This document shows positions 17,658-26,705 of a stretch of 64,000 nucleotides of DNA, in pieces. The notes beneath the pieces were generated by a model that saw only the letters and a list, made by a program, of their open reading frames with translations, ran no database searches and had not been told where the DNA came from. The DNA is taken from assembly GCF_000504285.1 (NCBI RefSeq), contig NZ_KI632511.1, forward strand, positions 6,864,154-6,928,153. Direction: 5' to 3'. The DNA comes from Actinospica robiniae DSM 44927 (GTDB lineage: Bacteria; Actinomycetota; Actinomycetes; Streptomycetales; Catenulisporaceae). Made by a program: the position numbers and the translations under genes. The stretch's first letter is position 1. Each line of letters opens with the position of its first letter.

Positions 17658-17845
17658 GCGGAAGCGCCGACCTGAACGCGCGGGTATCGTCGCGGACAGG
17701 TCGATGCCGACGGATTCGCTCCACGCCGGTCGCCGAAGTCGGCGAGCCGCGAGGAGACGGCCGACCGGAGTCCGCCGCCCGCGGCGAGCGCCCGGGCGGC
17801 CGCTTCCTCGCCGGGAGCGGGCCGCGGTCGGGTGAGAGGTCTGCG

Positions 17846-19951
17846 ATGAGGATCCGAGACGAGTTCCCCTACGGAGTCATCCGCGACGACGTGCGGATCC
17901 CGCTCGGGGACGGCACCCGGCTCTACGCGCGGATCTGGCGCCCGGTCACCGACCAGCCGGTCCCGGCCCTGCTCGAGTACCTGCCCTACCGCCTCACCGA
18001 CTGGACTGCCGAACGCGATGAGCAACGCCATCCCTGGTACGCCGGGCACGGCTACGTCTCGGTCCGGGTGGATCTGCGCGGGTCCGGCAACTCCGACGGG
18101 ACGATGACGGACGAGTACTCCGAGCAGGAGATCCTCGACGGCGTCGCGGTGGTCGAATGGCTGGCCCGGCAGCCTTGGTGCAACGGCCGGGTGGGCATGT
18201 TCGGGATTTCCTGGGGCGGCTTCAACGCGCTGCAGGTGGCCGCGCGGGCGCCGGAGGCGCTCAAGGCGATCGTGACGGTGTGCTCCACCGACGACCGCTA
18301 CGACAACGACGTCCACTACGCGGGAGGCGCGGTCCTCGCGGTGGACATGCATGCCTGGTCCGCCGCCATGCTCGCGTTCACCGCCCGGCCGCCGGATCCG
18401 CAGTACGTCGGGCCGGGCTGGCGCGAGCAGTGGCTGGCGCGGCTGTCCGGGACGCTGCCCTTCATCCACACCTGGCTGTCCCACCCGCTGCGCGACGACT
18501 ACTGGCGGCACGGCAGCGTCTGCGAGGACTACGGCGCCATCAAAGCCGCGGTGCTCGCGGTCGGCGGCTGGCAGGACCCGTACCGCGATACCGTCCTGCG
18601 CCTCGTCGAGCAGCTCGACGAGTTCGACACCCCGGTCCGCGGGCTGATCGGGCCCTGGGCGCATCAGTACCCGGATCGCGAGACCCCGCCGGGGCCGGCC
18701 ATCGGCTTCCTGCAGGAGACGCTGCGCTGGTGGGACCAGTGGCTGCGGGGCGATGAGACCGGCGTGCTCGCCGAACCGCTGCTGCGCAGCTGGATCTGCG
18801 AGTCGGTGCGGCCGGCCACCACGCATCCCGAGCTGCCCGGCCGCTGGGTCGGCGACGAATCCTGGCCGTCCAAGCAGATCATCCCGGCGGAGATCGCGTT
18901 CGCCCAGCCGCAGCAGTCGGCGGAGGCGTGGCTGCTGCCGGTCTCCTCGCCGCAGCAGACCGGCATCGACGCGGGCCGCTTCTTCCCGATCGGCAACTGC
19001 GGCGACCTGCCGCCCGACCAGCGCGAGGAGGACGGCCGCTCGGTCTGCTTCGACACCGCGCCGCTGGTCGGCCGGGTGGAGATCCTCGGCCGTCCGCGGA
19101 TCCGGCTGCGGCTACGCTGCGAAGCCGACAACGCCCACGTCATCGCACGGCTGTGCGATGTGGCCGAGGACGGTTCCTCCACCCTCGTCACCCGCGGCGT
19201 GCTCAACCTCGCCAGCCGCGCCGGACGCGACCGCGCGGCGCCGTGGATCCCCGGCCACACCGAAGACGTAGAACTCGAACTCAACGCCGCCGGCTATGCC
19301 TTCCCGCCCGGCCACCGCATCCGCGTCGCCCTGTCCTCGGCCTACTGGCCGTGGATCTGGCCGGACGGACAGGGCGCCGGCTACGAGGTCGAAGCCGCTC
19401 ACAGCGCCCTGATCCTCCCCGTCCGCGACCAGATCCCCGACGTGGGCAAGAAGAAGATCGTGTTCGCCGAGCCGGAGCAGGCCCGACCGCTCGGCGTCGA
19501 AGTCATCGAGGGCCGGCGCAACCGCCCGGAGCGCATGCTGATGCGCGACGTGGCGGCGGGCACCTGGATGCTCGACATCGACCCCGCCTACGGCGCCACC
19601 CCCTCCCGCCGCTACCCCGACGGGCTGCTCTACACCGAGATCGCCCGCGACCGGTATTGGATCACCCACGACGATCCCCTCTCCGCGCGCGCCCGCTCCG
19701 ACTGGAGCATCCGCTTCCAACGGGATGAGAAGAAGACGGCCAGGGAGACGATGACGGCGTCGAGGGAGGCGACGGAGGCGAAGTGGGACGCCCGGGTGGT
19801 GACCCGTTCCGAGACCAGCTGCACCAGCACGTCGTTCCACGTCGAGAACGTCGTGCGCTGCTACGAAGCCGACGAGCTGATCTACGAGCGCACGTGGATC
19901 GAGGAGATCCCGCGCTCATGGTCCGTAAGGCGCGACGGCTCGCTGGACTGA
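17846..19951 (+). CDS. CocE/NonD-family alpha/beta hydrolase
   Basis: A 701-residue hydrolase of the X-Pro dipeptidyl-peptidase S15 / cocaine-esterase type. The catalytic domain includes ARIWRPVTDQPVPALLEYLP, the oxyanion region VRVDLRGSGNSDG and the nucleophile elbow GMFGISWGGFNALQ. The C-terminal half has the jelly-roll domain typical of this family (GRVEILGRPRIRLRLRC, VALSSAYWPWIWPDG). It should cleave esters or amides in the cytoplasm. The ATG at 17846 has GAGAGGT six bases upstream. The same frame is open for 600 codons upstream, but there it is antisense-like readthrough of the MFS gene and is rejected. It stands alone. Confidence 0.85.
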   Translation: MRIRDEFPYGVIRDDVRIPLGDGTRLYARIWRPVTDQPVPALLEYLPYRLTDWTAERDEQRHPWYAGHGYVSVRVDLRGSGNSDGTMTDEYSEQEILDGVAVVEWLARQPWCNGRVGMFGISWGGFNALQVAARAPEALKAIVTVCSTDDRYDNDVHYAGGAVLAVDMHAWSAAMLAFTARPPDPQYVGPGWREQWLARLSGTLPFIHTWLSHPLRDDYWRHGSVCEDYGAIKAAVLAVGGWQDPYRDTVLRLVEQLDEFDTPVRGLIGPWAHQYPDRETPPGPAIGFLQETLRWWDQWLRGDETGVLAEPLLRSWICESVRPATTHPELPGRWVGDESWPSKQIIPAEIAFAQPQQSAEAWLLPVSSPQQTGIDAGRFFPIGNCGDLPPDQREEDGRSVCFDTAPLVGRVEILGRPRIRLRLRCEADNAHVIARLCDVAEDGSSTLVTRGVLNLASRAGRDRAAPWIPGHTEDVELELNAAGYAFPPGHRIRVALSSAYWPWIWPDGQGAGYEVEAAHSALILPVRDQIPDVGKKKIVFAEPEQARPLGVEVIEGRRNRPERMLMRDVAAGTWMLDIDPAYGATPSRRYPDGLLYTEIARDRYWITHDDPLSARARSDWSIRFQRDEKKTARETMTASREATEAKWDARVVTRSETSCTSTSFHVENVVRCYEADELIYERTWIEEIPRSWSVRRDGSLD

Positions 19952-20814
19952 AGAACACGCTGGACTGAGAACGCGCGGGACTGAAGAAAACGGCACGCAG
20001 CCGGGGCCGGGGAAATCATCGGAGCGGGCTGCGCCGGGACGGTGAAGGTGTCATCGGCCGGGACTAACAAAGTCATCGCGCCGAGCCATGGGGACCGCAG
20101 CGAGCCGGCAACAGGCGGCTTCGGCAATGAGGGGCGGCAACCGCGAGCCCGGCCACCGGCAGTTTCGGCAGTGAGCGGCGGCAACCGCGAGCCCGGCCAC
20201 CGGCAGTTTCGGCAGTGAGCGGCGGCAACTCCGCCGACGGTGCGTAGTCGCGCAGTGACCGCCACGAGGCCGCCGGGAGGTTGGACACCATTGTCCGCGG
20301 CGGCCTTGTGGCTCTGTAACTTTCCCGCGCTCTCGATCCGGGCCCGAACGGTGGCTCCCTCGGATGCGCGGTGTTCGCCGGCCGGGCTTCGGCGGCACCG
20401 ACTTCTGATCGGCGCTCTGCCTGCCACATTCCGGGACGGCCCGTGGCACGATCCGTGCCTCGTATGCCTGGTGCTCGGTGCCCTGCTTCTCGATGGTGAG
20501 GGCGCCTTCTCAGCGGCGTCTTGCTCGCTCTGCCTGTGACGTGGGCGTCATCCTTGTCGCCACCGTCGTTCGCCGCTTCGTGCTGTAGATCTGTTCGATC
20601 CCCGCTGTGCTTTGCCGTGCCTTGCTGTGCGCCTTGCTGTTTCTCGCCGCGCCGCTTCTTCGCTTCGCCGCTCGCCCTGCTTACGGTCGCCTTGCGTCAC
20701 CGCACTCAGCTCGGCTCCGTGAGCTTGCTTCCGCGACTTTCGCGAAATCCCGCGACTCCCCGCTCTCGCGTTGGCGTCGTGGCGATCGTCGCGCCGTCAC
20801 GACCTTCCCGTTGC
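19952..20814. other. 863-base gene-free region with repeats and a C/T-rich stretch
   Basis: No convincing gene. The left half holds a tandem 44-base repeat (see 20131). From about 20510 to 20790 the plus strand is unusually rich in C and T (CTTGCTGTGCGCCTTGCTG-like runs), a strand bias that produces open frames without codon structure. The overlapping frames at 19882-20427 minus and 20521-21474 plus are rejected on that ground. Confidence 0.5.
20131..20227. repeat. 44-base tandem repeat, two full copies and partials
   Basis: Copies start at 20131 and 20175 and are nearly identical (unit begins GGCGGCAACCGCGAGCCCGG and contains ACCGGCAGTTTCGGCAGTGA). A third copy starts at 20219 and stops after nine bases, and a diverged partial copy precedes the array. 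44 is not a multiple of three, so a coding repeat is unlikely. Confidence 0.7.
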
Positions 20815-21534
20815 TCAGGAGGAGCGCTGGACGGCTTCGGACAGGCGTGCCGCGGCGTCCAGGACGGCTTCGGCGTGCAGTTTGCCGGGGTAACGGCTCA
20901 GACGCTCGACCGGGCCGGAGATGGAGACGGCGGCGATGACGCGGTTGTTCGGGCCGCGGACGGGGGCGGAGACGGAGGCGACGCCCATCTCGCGCTCGGC
21001 GACGGACTGGGCCCAGCCCCGCCTGCGCACACCGGCCAGGGTGGTGGCGGTGAAGCGCGCGCCCTGCAGGCCGCGGTGCAGCCGGTCCGGCTCCTCCCAG
21101 GCCAGCAGCACCTGCGCACCGGAGCCGGCGGCCATGGGCAGGGCCACGCCGACCGGGACGGTGTCGCGCAGGCCGGTCAGGCGCTCGGCCGCGGCCACGC
21201 ACACGCGCATCTCGCCCTGACGGCGGTAGAGCTGCGCGGATTCGCCGGAGACGTCCCGGAGGTTGGCCAGCACGGGGCCGGCGGCGGCCAGCAGGCGGTC
21301 CTCGCCCGCCGCGACGGCGAGTTCGGAGAGCCTGGGGCCGAGCACGAAGCGCCCTTGTATGTCTCGCGAGACGAGACGGTGGTGTTCCAGGGCCACGGCC
21401 AACCGGTGTGCGGTCGGCCGGGCCAGGCCGGTGGCAGAAACCAAGCTCGCCAAGGTGGCGGGGCCTGCCTCTAGTGCGGAAAGGACGGCGGCGGCCTTGT
21501 CGAGCACGCCGACGCCACTGGATGCGGTGTCCAT
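20815..21534 (-). CDS. ndgR: IclR-family regulator NdgR (amino acid metabolism)
   Basis: A 239-residue IclR regulator. The N-terminal winged helix (about 5-65; LASLVSATGLARPTAHRLAV) binds DNA and the C-terminal domain (about 80-235; SAQLYRRQGEMRVCVAAAER) senses a small molecule. The sequence and the divergent position against leuCD match NdgR of Streptomyces (LtbR in corynebacteria), which controls leucine and other amino acid genes. The ATG at 21534 was chosen because it gives the usual NdgR N-terminus (MDTASSGVGVLDKAA); earlier in-frame starts overlap the operator. The palindrome at 21550-21564 lies in front of it. Confidence 0.9.
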   Translation of the reverse strand: MDTASSGVGVLDKAAAVLSALEAGPATLASLVSATGLARPTAHRLAVALEHHRLVSRDIQGRFVLGPRLSELAVAAGEDRLLAAAGPVLANLRDVSGESAQLYRRQGEMRVCVAAAERLTGLRDTVPVGVALPMAAGSGAQVLLAWEEPDRLHRGLQGARFTATTLAGVRRRGWAQSVAEREMGVASVSAPVRGPNNRVIAAVSISGPVERLSRYPGKLHAEAVLDAAARLSEAVQRSS

Positions 21535-21549
21535 GGGCCGATACTGCCA

Positions 21550-21564
21550 TCTCATTGCCTGAGA
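21550..21564. promoter_or_regulatory. Palindrome TCTCA-TTGCC-TGAGA, likely NdgR operator
   Basis: Perfect 5-base arms in the ndgR/leuC gap, 15 bases from the ndgR start; CATTGCC recurs at 21573. NdgR is known to bind the ndgR-leuC intergenic region in Streptomyces, so this is the obvious candidate site. Confidence 0.5.
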
Positions 21565-21694
21565 CACAAGTGCATTGCCCAGTGAGACGGTGCCAGGCTG
21601 GCGGTACCCGGATCCACAACCTGGCGCCGATCCGCCTCCCGGTACTGGATCACATCCCGAAGTGGCAACGAACCACGAACTGGAGAAATCCCCG

Positions 21695-23128
21695 ATGACA
21701 GCCACACACGCAGCGCCGGTGCAGCCGCTGACGCTGGCCGAGAAGATCTGGGAGGCGCACGTCGTGCGCCGCGCCGCGGGCGAGCCCGATCTGCTCTACA
21801 TCGACATGCATTTCATCCACGAGGTCACCAGCGCCCAGGCCTTCGACGGGCTGCGCCAGGCCGCCCGTCCGGTGCGCCGGCCGGACCTGACCATCGCCAC
21901 CGAGGACCACAACACCCCGACGCTCGAGATCGACAAGCCGATCGCGGACCCGGTCTCGCGCACGCAGATCGAGACGCTGCGCCGCAACTGCGCCGAGTTC
22001 GGCGTCCGGCTGCACTCGCTCGGCGACGCGAACCAGGGCGTGGTGCACGTGATCGGCCCGCAGCTGGGGCTGACCCAGCCGGGCATGACGATCGTCTGCG
22101 GCGACTCGCACACCTCCACCCACGGCGCGTTCGGCGCGATGGCCTTCGGCATCGGCACCAGCGAGGTCGAGCACGTGCTGGCCACCCAGACGCTGCCGCT
22201 CAAGCCTTTCAAGACCATGTCGGTCAACGTCACCGGCTCGCTGTCCGCGGGCGTGACCGCCAAGGACGTCATCCTGGCGGTGATCGCCAAGATCGGCACC
22301 GGCGGCGGTCAGGGCTACGTCATCGAATACCGTGGCGAGGCCATCCGGGAGCTCTCCATGGAGGGCCGGATGACCGTGTGCAACATGTCGATCGAGGCCG
22401 GCGCGCGGGCCGGGCTGATCGCGCCCGACGACACTACGTACGCTTATCTCAAGGATCGTGCCCACGCACCGCAGGGTTCGGACTGGGACGACGCGGTGGC
22501 CTACTGGTCCACGCTGCGCACCGACGAGGGCGCTGCCTTCGATGCCGAGATCACCATCGACGCGGACTCGCTCACCCCGTTCGTCACCTGGGGCACCAAC
22601 CCCGGACAGGGCGCCCCGCTGGGCGATCGCGTGCCGGACCCGGCCGCGATCGAGGACGGCGGCAAGCGCGCCGAGGTCGAGCGCGCGCTGGAGTACATGG
22701 GCCTGACCCCGGGTGTGCCGCTGCGCGAGATCAGTGTGGACACCGTCTTCCTGGGCTCCTGCACCAACGGCCGGCTGGAGGACCTGCGCGCCGCGGCCGA
22801 GGTTCTCAAGGGCCGCAAGGTCGCCGAGGGCGTGCGCATGCTGGTGGTGCCCGGCTCGGCGCGGGTGCGCCTGGAGGCCGAGGCCGAGGGCCTGGACACG
22901 GTCTTCAAGGAGGCCGGCGCGGAATGGCGCTTCGCCGGCTGCTCGATGTGCCTGGGCATGAACCCGGACCAGCTGGCTCCGGGTGAGCGTTCGGCCTCGA
23001 CCTCGAACCGCAATTTCGAGGGACGGCAGGGCAAGGGCGGCCGCACGCACCTGGTCTCCCCGCTCGTCGCCGCCGCCACCGCCGTGGCCGGCACCCTGGC
23101 CGCTCCGTCCGATCTGCTGGAGGTCTGA
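21695..23128 (+). CDS. leuC: 3-isopropylmalate dehydratase large subunit
   Basis: A 477-residue aconitase-family protein that, with LeuD, isomerises 2-isopropylmalate to 3-isopropylmalate in leucine synthesis. The 4Fe-4S ligands are present: GSCTNGR and the CxxC pair in [12 protein letters not shown]. The family signature [20 protein letters not shown] is intact, and length is normal. The ATG at 21695 has TGGAGAAA upstream; the longer frame to 21575 runs through the operator region. leuD follows after five bases. Regulation by NdgR is expected. Confidence 0.97.
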   Translation: MTATHAAPVQPLTLAEKIWEAHVVRRAAGEPDLLYIDMHFIHEVTSAQAFDGLRQAARPVRRPDLTIATEDHNTPTLEIDKPIADPVSRTQIETLRRNCAEFGVRLHSLGDANQGVVHVIGPQLGLTQPGMTIVCGDSHTSTHGAFGAMAFGIGTSEVEHVLATQTLPLKPFKTMSVNVTGSLSAGVTAKDVILAVIAKIGTGGGQGYVIEYRGEAIRELSMEGRMTVCNMSIEAGARAGLIAPDDTTYAYLKDRAHAPQGSDWDDAVAYWSTLRTDEGAAFDAEITIDADSLTPFVTWGTNPGQGAPLGDRVPDPAAIEDGGKRAEVERALEYMGLTPGVPLREISVDTVFLGSCTNGRLEDLRAAAEVLKGRKVAEGVRMLVVPGSARVRLEAEAEGLDTVFKEAGAEWRFAGCSMCLGMNPDQLAPGERSASTSNRNFEGRQGKGGRTHLVSPLVAAATAVAGTLAAPSDLLEV

Positions 23129-23133
23129 GTTCC

Positions 23134-23727
23134 ATGGAGAAGTTCGTCAGCCACACCGGCACGGCGGCCCCGCTGCGCCGCTCCAACGTGGACACCGACC
23201 AGATCATCCCCGCGGTCTACCTCAAGCGGGTCACCCGCAGCGGTTTCGAGGACGGGCTGTTCGCGGCCTGGCGCACCGACCCCGAGTTCATCCTGAACCG
23301 GCCGGAGCGGGCCGGGGCGAGCGTGCTGATCGCAGGCCCCGACTTCGGTACCGGCTCCTCCCGCGAGCACGCGGTGTGGGCGCTGCAGAACTACGGCTTC
23401 AAGGCCGTGATCTCGGCGCGCTTCGCCGACATCTTCCGCGGCAACTCGCTCAAGGGCGGGCTGCTGACGGTGGTGCTGCCGCAGGAGACGGTGGAGCGGC
23501 TGTGGGCGGCCACCGAGGCCGACCCGGCCGTCGAGGTCACCGTGGACCTCGACGCGCGCGAGGTGCGCTGCGGGGATCTGGTGGCCCCGTTCGAGATCGA
23601 CGACTACACCCGCTGGCGGCTGATGGAAGGGCTGGACGACATCGGTCTGACCCTGCGCAACGTCGAAGCGGTGGACGAGTTCGAGACGCGCCGCCCGTCC
23701 TTCAAGCCGGTGACGCAGCCCGCATAA
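23134..23727 (+). CDS. leuD: 3-isopropylmalate dehydratase small subunit
   Basis: The 197-residue swivel subunit that completes the isopropylmalate isomerase. Typical motifs are visible: [18 protein letters not shown] near the N-terminus and [17 protein letters not shown]. Length is normal for actinobacteria. It starts five bases after leuC and must be co-transcribed; the strong hairpin at 23770 ends the operon. Confidence 0.97.
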   Translation: MEKFVSHTGTAAPLRRSNVDTDQIIPAVYLKRVTRSGFEDGLFAAWRTDPEFILNRPERAGASVLIAGPDFGTGSSREHAVWALQNYGFKAVISARFADIFRGNSLKGGLLTVVLPQETVERLWAATEADPAVEVTVDLDAREVRCGDLVAPFEIDDYTRWRLMEGLDDIGLTLRNVEAVDEFETRRPSFKPVTQPA

Positions 23728-23769
23728 CCCTCGCGGCGTCCTCCTGACCCGCGACACCCCCGCGCGACC

Positions 23770-23815
23770 CGAACGCGCCGGATCGGCCCCGCAACACGCC
23801 GATTCGGCGCGTTCG
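23770..23815 (+). terminator. Terminator after leuCD
   Basis: An 18-base stem (CGAACGCGCCG-G-ATCGGC with GCCGAT-T-CGGCGCGTTCG, one G-T pair) with a ten-base loop, followed by TTCTG. It lies 43 bases after the leuD stop. Confidence 0.7.
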
Positions 23816-23838
23816 TTCTGCTGGAGCACAATGGAGCC

Positions 23839-24102
23839 ATGGGCACGGCGGCGCACGACGACTCCGAGTCCTTCGACGACGAGGAATTGGCCGAGCTCTC
23901 CGGCTACGCGCGCCTGGCCCAGCGCCTGAAAGAGGCGCACGAAGCCTTGCGTGGCATGGATTTGGAAGTGCCCGAACGCGCCGATTTCGTCCGGCGCCTG
24001 CTCGTCATCACGGCCGCCTCCCGGCATGATCGCGCCGACGCGCTCGCCCGGCTTGACCGCTTCCTTGACGCACTGGTATTGCGACACAAGGGTGATGAGT
24101 AG
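23839..24102 (+). CDS. Conserved small acidic helical protein between leuD and hup
   Basis: An 87-residue, probably all-helical protein (ELAELSGYARLAQRLKEAHE, FVRRLLVITAASRHD). A gene of this size between leuD and hup is also found in Streptomyces, which supports it as real. The ATG at 23839 has a GGAGCACAATGGAGCC stretch upstream serving as ribosome binding site. No domain or function is recognised. It starts after the leuCD terminator and is read towards hup. Confidence 0.75.
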   Translation: MGTAAHDDSESFDDEELAELSGYARLAQRLKEAHEALRGMDLEVPERADFVRRLLVITAASRHDRADALARLDRFLDALVLRHKGDE

Positions 24103-24207
24103 CCTTTGGTGTTTGATTCGGGCGATTCAGGGGCCTACGGTGCGGAAAGGAAATCCTCCGCAGTGTGGCGCAAACGGTGCGCCGCACCAACCCCCGAGGG
24201 GCGCATC

Positions 24208-24819
24208 GTGAACAAGGCTCAGCTGATCGACGCCGTCGCCATGAAGCTGGACATCTCCCGTCGGTCGGCAGGCGACACCGTCGACGCCGTCCTCGAAGGC
24301 ATCACCGGCGCCATCATCTCCGGTGACAAGGTGTCGCTGACCGGCTTCGGCACCTTCGAGACCACCCGTCGTGCCGCCCGGACCGCGCGCAACCCGCGCA
24401 CCGGCGAGGCGGTGGACGTGCCGGCCGCGACGGTGCCGAAGTTCCGTCCCGGCCAGGCTCTCAAGGACGAGGTGAACGCCACCGGCGGGCGGCGGCGCGG
24501 GGCCGCGAAGAAGACGGCGGCGAAGAAGTCCGCGGCCAAGAAGGCCACCGCCAAGAAGGCCACGCCGACCATGGCGGCGAAGAAGACGGCGGCGAAGAAG
24601 GCCACCGCCACCGCCACCAAGGCCGCGGCGAAGAAGACCACCGCCACGGCGAAGAAGGCCCCGGCCAAGAAGGTCACCGCGAAGGCCACCGCGCGCCCGA
24701 TGACGAAGAAGACGGCGGCGAAGGCCCCGGCGAACAAGACGGCCGCGAAGAAGACCGCGGCGAAGAAGTCGCCGGCCAAGAAGGCCACCGCGAAGAAGGC
24801 CACCGCCCGCAAGCGTTAG
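24208..24819 (+). CDS. hupS: HU nucleoid protein with long Lys/Ala-rich tail
   Basis: A 203-residue DNA-binding protein. Residues 1-92 are a standard HU domain (MNKAQLIDAVAMKLDISRRS; GFGTFETTRRAARTARNPRT with the DNA-intercalating arm). Residues 95-203 are an H1-like tail built of AAKKT/KKAT repeats. This two-part design is the actinobacterial HupS/HupB type, which binds and compacts DNA; in Streptomyces hupS acts in spore nucleoids. The GTG at 24208 has GAGGGG nine bases upstream and is preferred to the frame starting at 24106. A hairpin with T-run follows. The choice of the name hupS rests on synteny with leuCD. Confidence 0.9.
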   Translation: MNKAQLIDAVAMKLDISRRSAGDTVDAVLEGITGAIISGDKVSLTGFGTFETTRRAARTARNPRTGEAVDVPAATVPKFRPGQALKDEVNATGGRRRGAAKKTAAKKSAAKKATAKKATPTMAAKKTAAKKATATATKAAAKKTTATAKKAPAKKVTAKATARPMTKKTAAKAPANKTAAKKTAAKKSPAKKATAKKATARKR

Positions 24820-24847
24820 TGGCTTGAGCACCGCGACGAAGCAGTAC

Positions 24848-24902
24848 ACGCGTACGTCCCCTCGACCGCCAGGCGCCGGCGGCCGCGGGGACGTCGCGTT
24901 TT
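24848..24902 (+). terminator. Terminator after hup
   Basis: ACGCG-T-ACGTCCCC (24848-24861) pairs with GGGGACGT-CGCGT (24887-24899), with a further GC-rich stem inside, and TTTT follows. It also separates hup from the convergent cofC. Confidence 0.7.
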
Positions 24903-24940
24903 CCAGGGCAGTTCCGGCCGCGCAGCGGGCGCGGGCGGGC

Positions 24941-25786
24941 TCAGTCGGGCAGGGGCAGGGTGGCCAGCGTCAGGGCCGTGATCCGGCCCTGCCCGTCGGC
25001 GCGCAGGGCGACGCGCTGGCCGATCCGGGCCAGCCGCAGGCCGCCGGCGTCGAAGGCCGCGGCGTCGTAGGGCAGCTCGGTGCCGTCGTCGAGCAGCACG
25101 GTGCCGCCCCTGGTCTCCGGATCGAAGCTCCTGACCGTTCCCTGCATCAGTCCTAGGCCAATCTCGTGCGCGGTATGGGCCCCCACGCCCAACCTTAACG
25201 CCGCTTCGAGGTCCGCGAGCGTGTCCACGTCCTGGCGCAGCGACGGGCCCGCTGCCAGCCATGGAGCGGCGCCGCTCTCGGCGTGACGGGCGCGCGAGTC
25301 CGGGCCGAAGCGCGGATCCAGGACGCCGTCGAGGGAACCGAGCAGCAAGGTCGTGCCGCTGCCCGCGGCGTCGGGGACGAAGCTGCGTCCCGGATTCACG
25401 GCCGCGTGCGCGAGCGCCTCGGCCAGTTCGGCCGGCCGCAGCGCCGGAAGGTCGCCGGTGAGTGCTCCCACCCGCAGGTCGGGGCGTTGATGCCGGGATC
25501 GCCCGGCCCCGTAGGCGATCGCCGCGTTCAGCCGCTGGGCGGCCGAGAGCACTTCGTCGGCGGCCGGTTCCACCGCGATGCGCGCACCGAGGGCGGAAAG
25601 CCGCTGCGCGGCCGCGGTATCGGCGGTGACCACCAGGACCTGGGCGACCTGCGGCGTCGCCAGGGCCGCGGTGACGCAGTCGTGCACGAAGGCCAGCGCG
25701 AGCCGGCGCCGCCGCTCCGGCGGGACGGGCTCGAGCCGGGTCTTGGCCGCGGACAGGCGCTTGACCGGAATCACCAGGGACCACAC
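24941..25786 (-). CDS. cofC: CofC/FbiD guanylyltransferase fused to a cold-shock-like domain
   Basis: A 281-residue protein in two parts. Residues 1-210 are a 2-phospholactate (or phosphoenolpyruvate) guanylyltransferase of coenzyme F420 synthesis: WSLVIPVKRLSAAKTRLEP at the N-terminus, ALTGDLPALRPAEL (nucleotide site) and RQDVDTLADLEAAL at the end. Residues 214-281 (MQGTVRSFDPETRGGTVLLD ... DGTELPYDAAAF) look like an OB-fold cold-shock-type domain, more usual as a separate small protein. The junction ATG has a weak AGGA upstream, so the second part could also be made alone. The GTG at 25786 gives the normal CofC N-terminus; the frame is open to 25861. Transcribed against hup, divergent from plsC. 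Confidence 0.8.
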   Translation of the reverse strand: MWSLVIPVKRLSAAKTRLEPVPPERRRRLALAFVHDCVTAALATPQVAQVLVVTADTAAAQRLSALGARIAVEPAADEVLSAAQRLNAAIAYGAGRSRHQRPDLRVGALTGDLPALRPAELAEALAHAAVNPGRSFVPDAAGSGTTLLLGSLDGVLDPRFGPDSRARHAESGAAPWLAAGPSLRQDVDTLADLEAALRLGVGAHTAHEIGLGLMQGTVRSFDPETRGGTVLLDDGTELPYDAAAFDAGGLRLARIGQRVALRADGQGRITALTLATLPLPD

Positions 25787-25937
25787 CCGACCATGATTAC
25801 ATTCGCGACGTGAGCCACGTCGCGTCCGAGCGACGCGCCTTGGCATGACCCCGGCCCACACGGGAGACTAGGCTGGAAGTTCGCAAGAGTTCGTCGACCC
25901 ACGTCGCGCCGCTACGGCCGACCGGAAGGACCCCCAA

Positions 25938-26705
25938 GTGGCCCGCCGCAATCCGCGCCCCGGTTTCGCGTTCCTGTTCATCGCCGCGATCGTCCGGCCG
26001 ATCATGGCGGTCCTGTGCAAGCGGGACTGGCGCGGCAAGGAGAACCTGCCGGAGACCGGCGGCGCGCTGGTCGTGGCGAACCACTACTCCTTCTTCGACC
26101 CGATCTCGGTCGGGCACTTCGTGGTGGCCAACGGCCGCACGCCGCGGTTCACCGCCAAGTCCGGGGTGTTCAAGAACCCGGTGCTCGGCCGGCTGTTCAA
26201 GGCGGCCGGCCAGATCCCGGTGCAGCGCGGCTCCCGGGACGCGGTCAAGGCGCTGCTGGCGGCGCAGGACGCGATCAAGCGCGGGGAGACGGTGATCTTC
26301 TACCCCGAGGGCACCATGACGAAGGACCCTGAGCTGTGGCCGATGGCCGGGCGCACCGGCGCGGCCCGGATCGCCCTGCGCACCGGCGTGCCGGTGATCC
26401 CGGTGGCCCAGTGGGGTGCCCAGGAGGTGTTCGCGCCCTACTCGACCAAGCCGCAGTTCTTCCCCCGCAAGACCCTCAAGGTGGTCGCCGGACCGGCGCT
26501 GGACCTGAGCCCGTGGGCCGACCGCAAGCGCGACCGGGCCGCGGAGCAGGAGGTGACCGACTACATCATGGACGAGATCACCAAGCTGCTCGAGGGGCTG
26601 CGCGGCGAGACGGCGCCGGCCGTGCGCTTCCAGCCGCCGGGGAACGAGGCCGAGCCGAGCATCGTGCCGGCCGCGCCGGCCGAGGCCGCGGAGGCGAGCG
26701 AATGA
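25938..26705 (+). CDS. plsC: 1-acylglycerol-3-phosphate O-acyltransferase (PlsC-like)
   Basis: A 255-residue acyltransferase that should acylate lysophosphatidate in phospholipid synthesis at the membrane. The catalytic NHxxxxD motif is NHYSFFDP, and the second block is FYPEGTM. An N-terminal hydrophobic segment (FAFLFIAAIVRPIMAVL) anchors it. The last 30 residues are Ala/Glu/Pro-rich and probably disordered. GTG start at 25938 with GGAAGGA upstream. It overlaps gpsA by four bases (ATGA), a pairing of two phospholipid genes conserved in actinobacteria. Confidence 0.9.
   Translation: MARRNPRPGFAFLFIAAIVRPIMAVLCKRDWRGKENLPETGGALVVANHYSFFDPISVGHFVVANGRTPRFTAKSGVFKNPVLGRLFKAAGQIPVQRGSRDAVKALLAAQDAIKRGETVIFYPEGTMTKDPELWPMAGRTGAARIALRTGVPVIPVAQWGAQEVFAPYSTKPQFFPRKTLKVVAGPALDLSPWADRKRDRAAEQEVTDYIMDEITKLLEGLRGETAPAVRFQPPGNEAEPSIVPAAPAEAAEASE

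Noticed and set aside
16007-17845. Upstream 613 codons of the frame that contains the CocE hydrolase
   Set aside because: It runs in another frame through the MFS transporter gene and is Arg-rich without domains.
20521-21474. 317-codon plus-strand frame opposite ndgR
   Set aside because: Antisense to ndgR and extended by the C/T-rich tract; no family features.
24219-24812. 197-codon Phe/Ala/Val-rich minus-strand frame opposite hup
   Set aside because: It is the antisense of the Lys/Ala repeat tail; membrane-like composition is an artefact.
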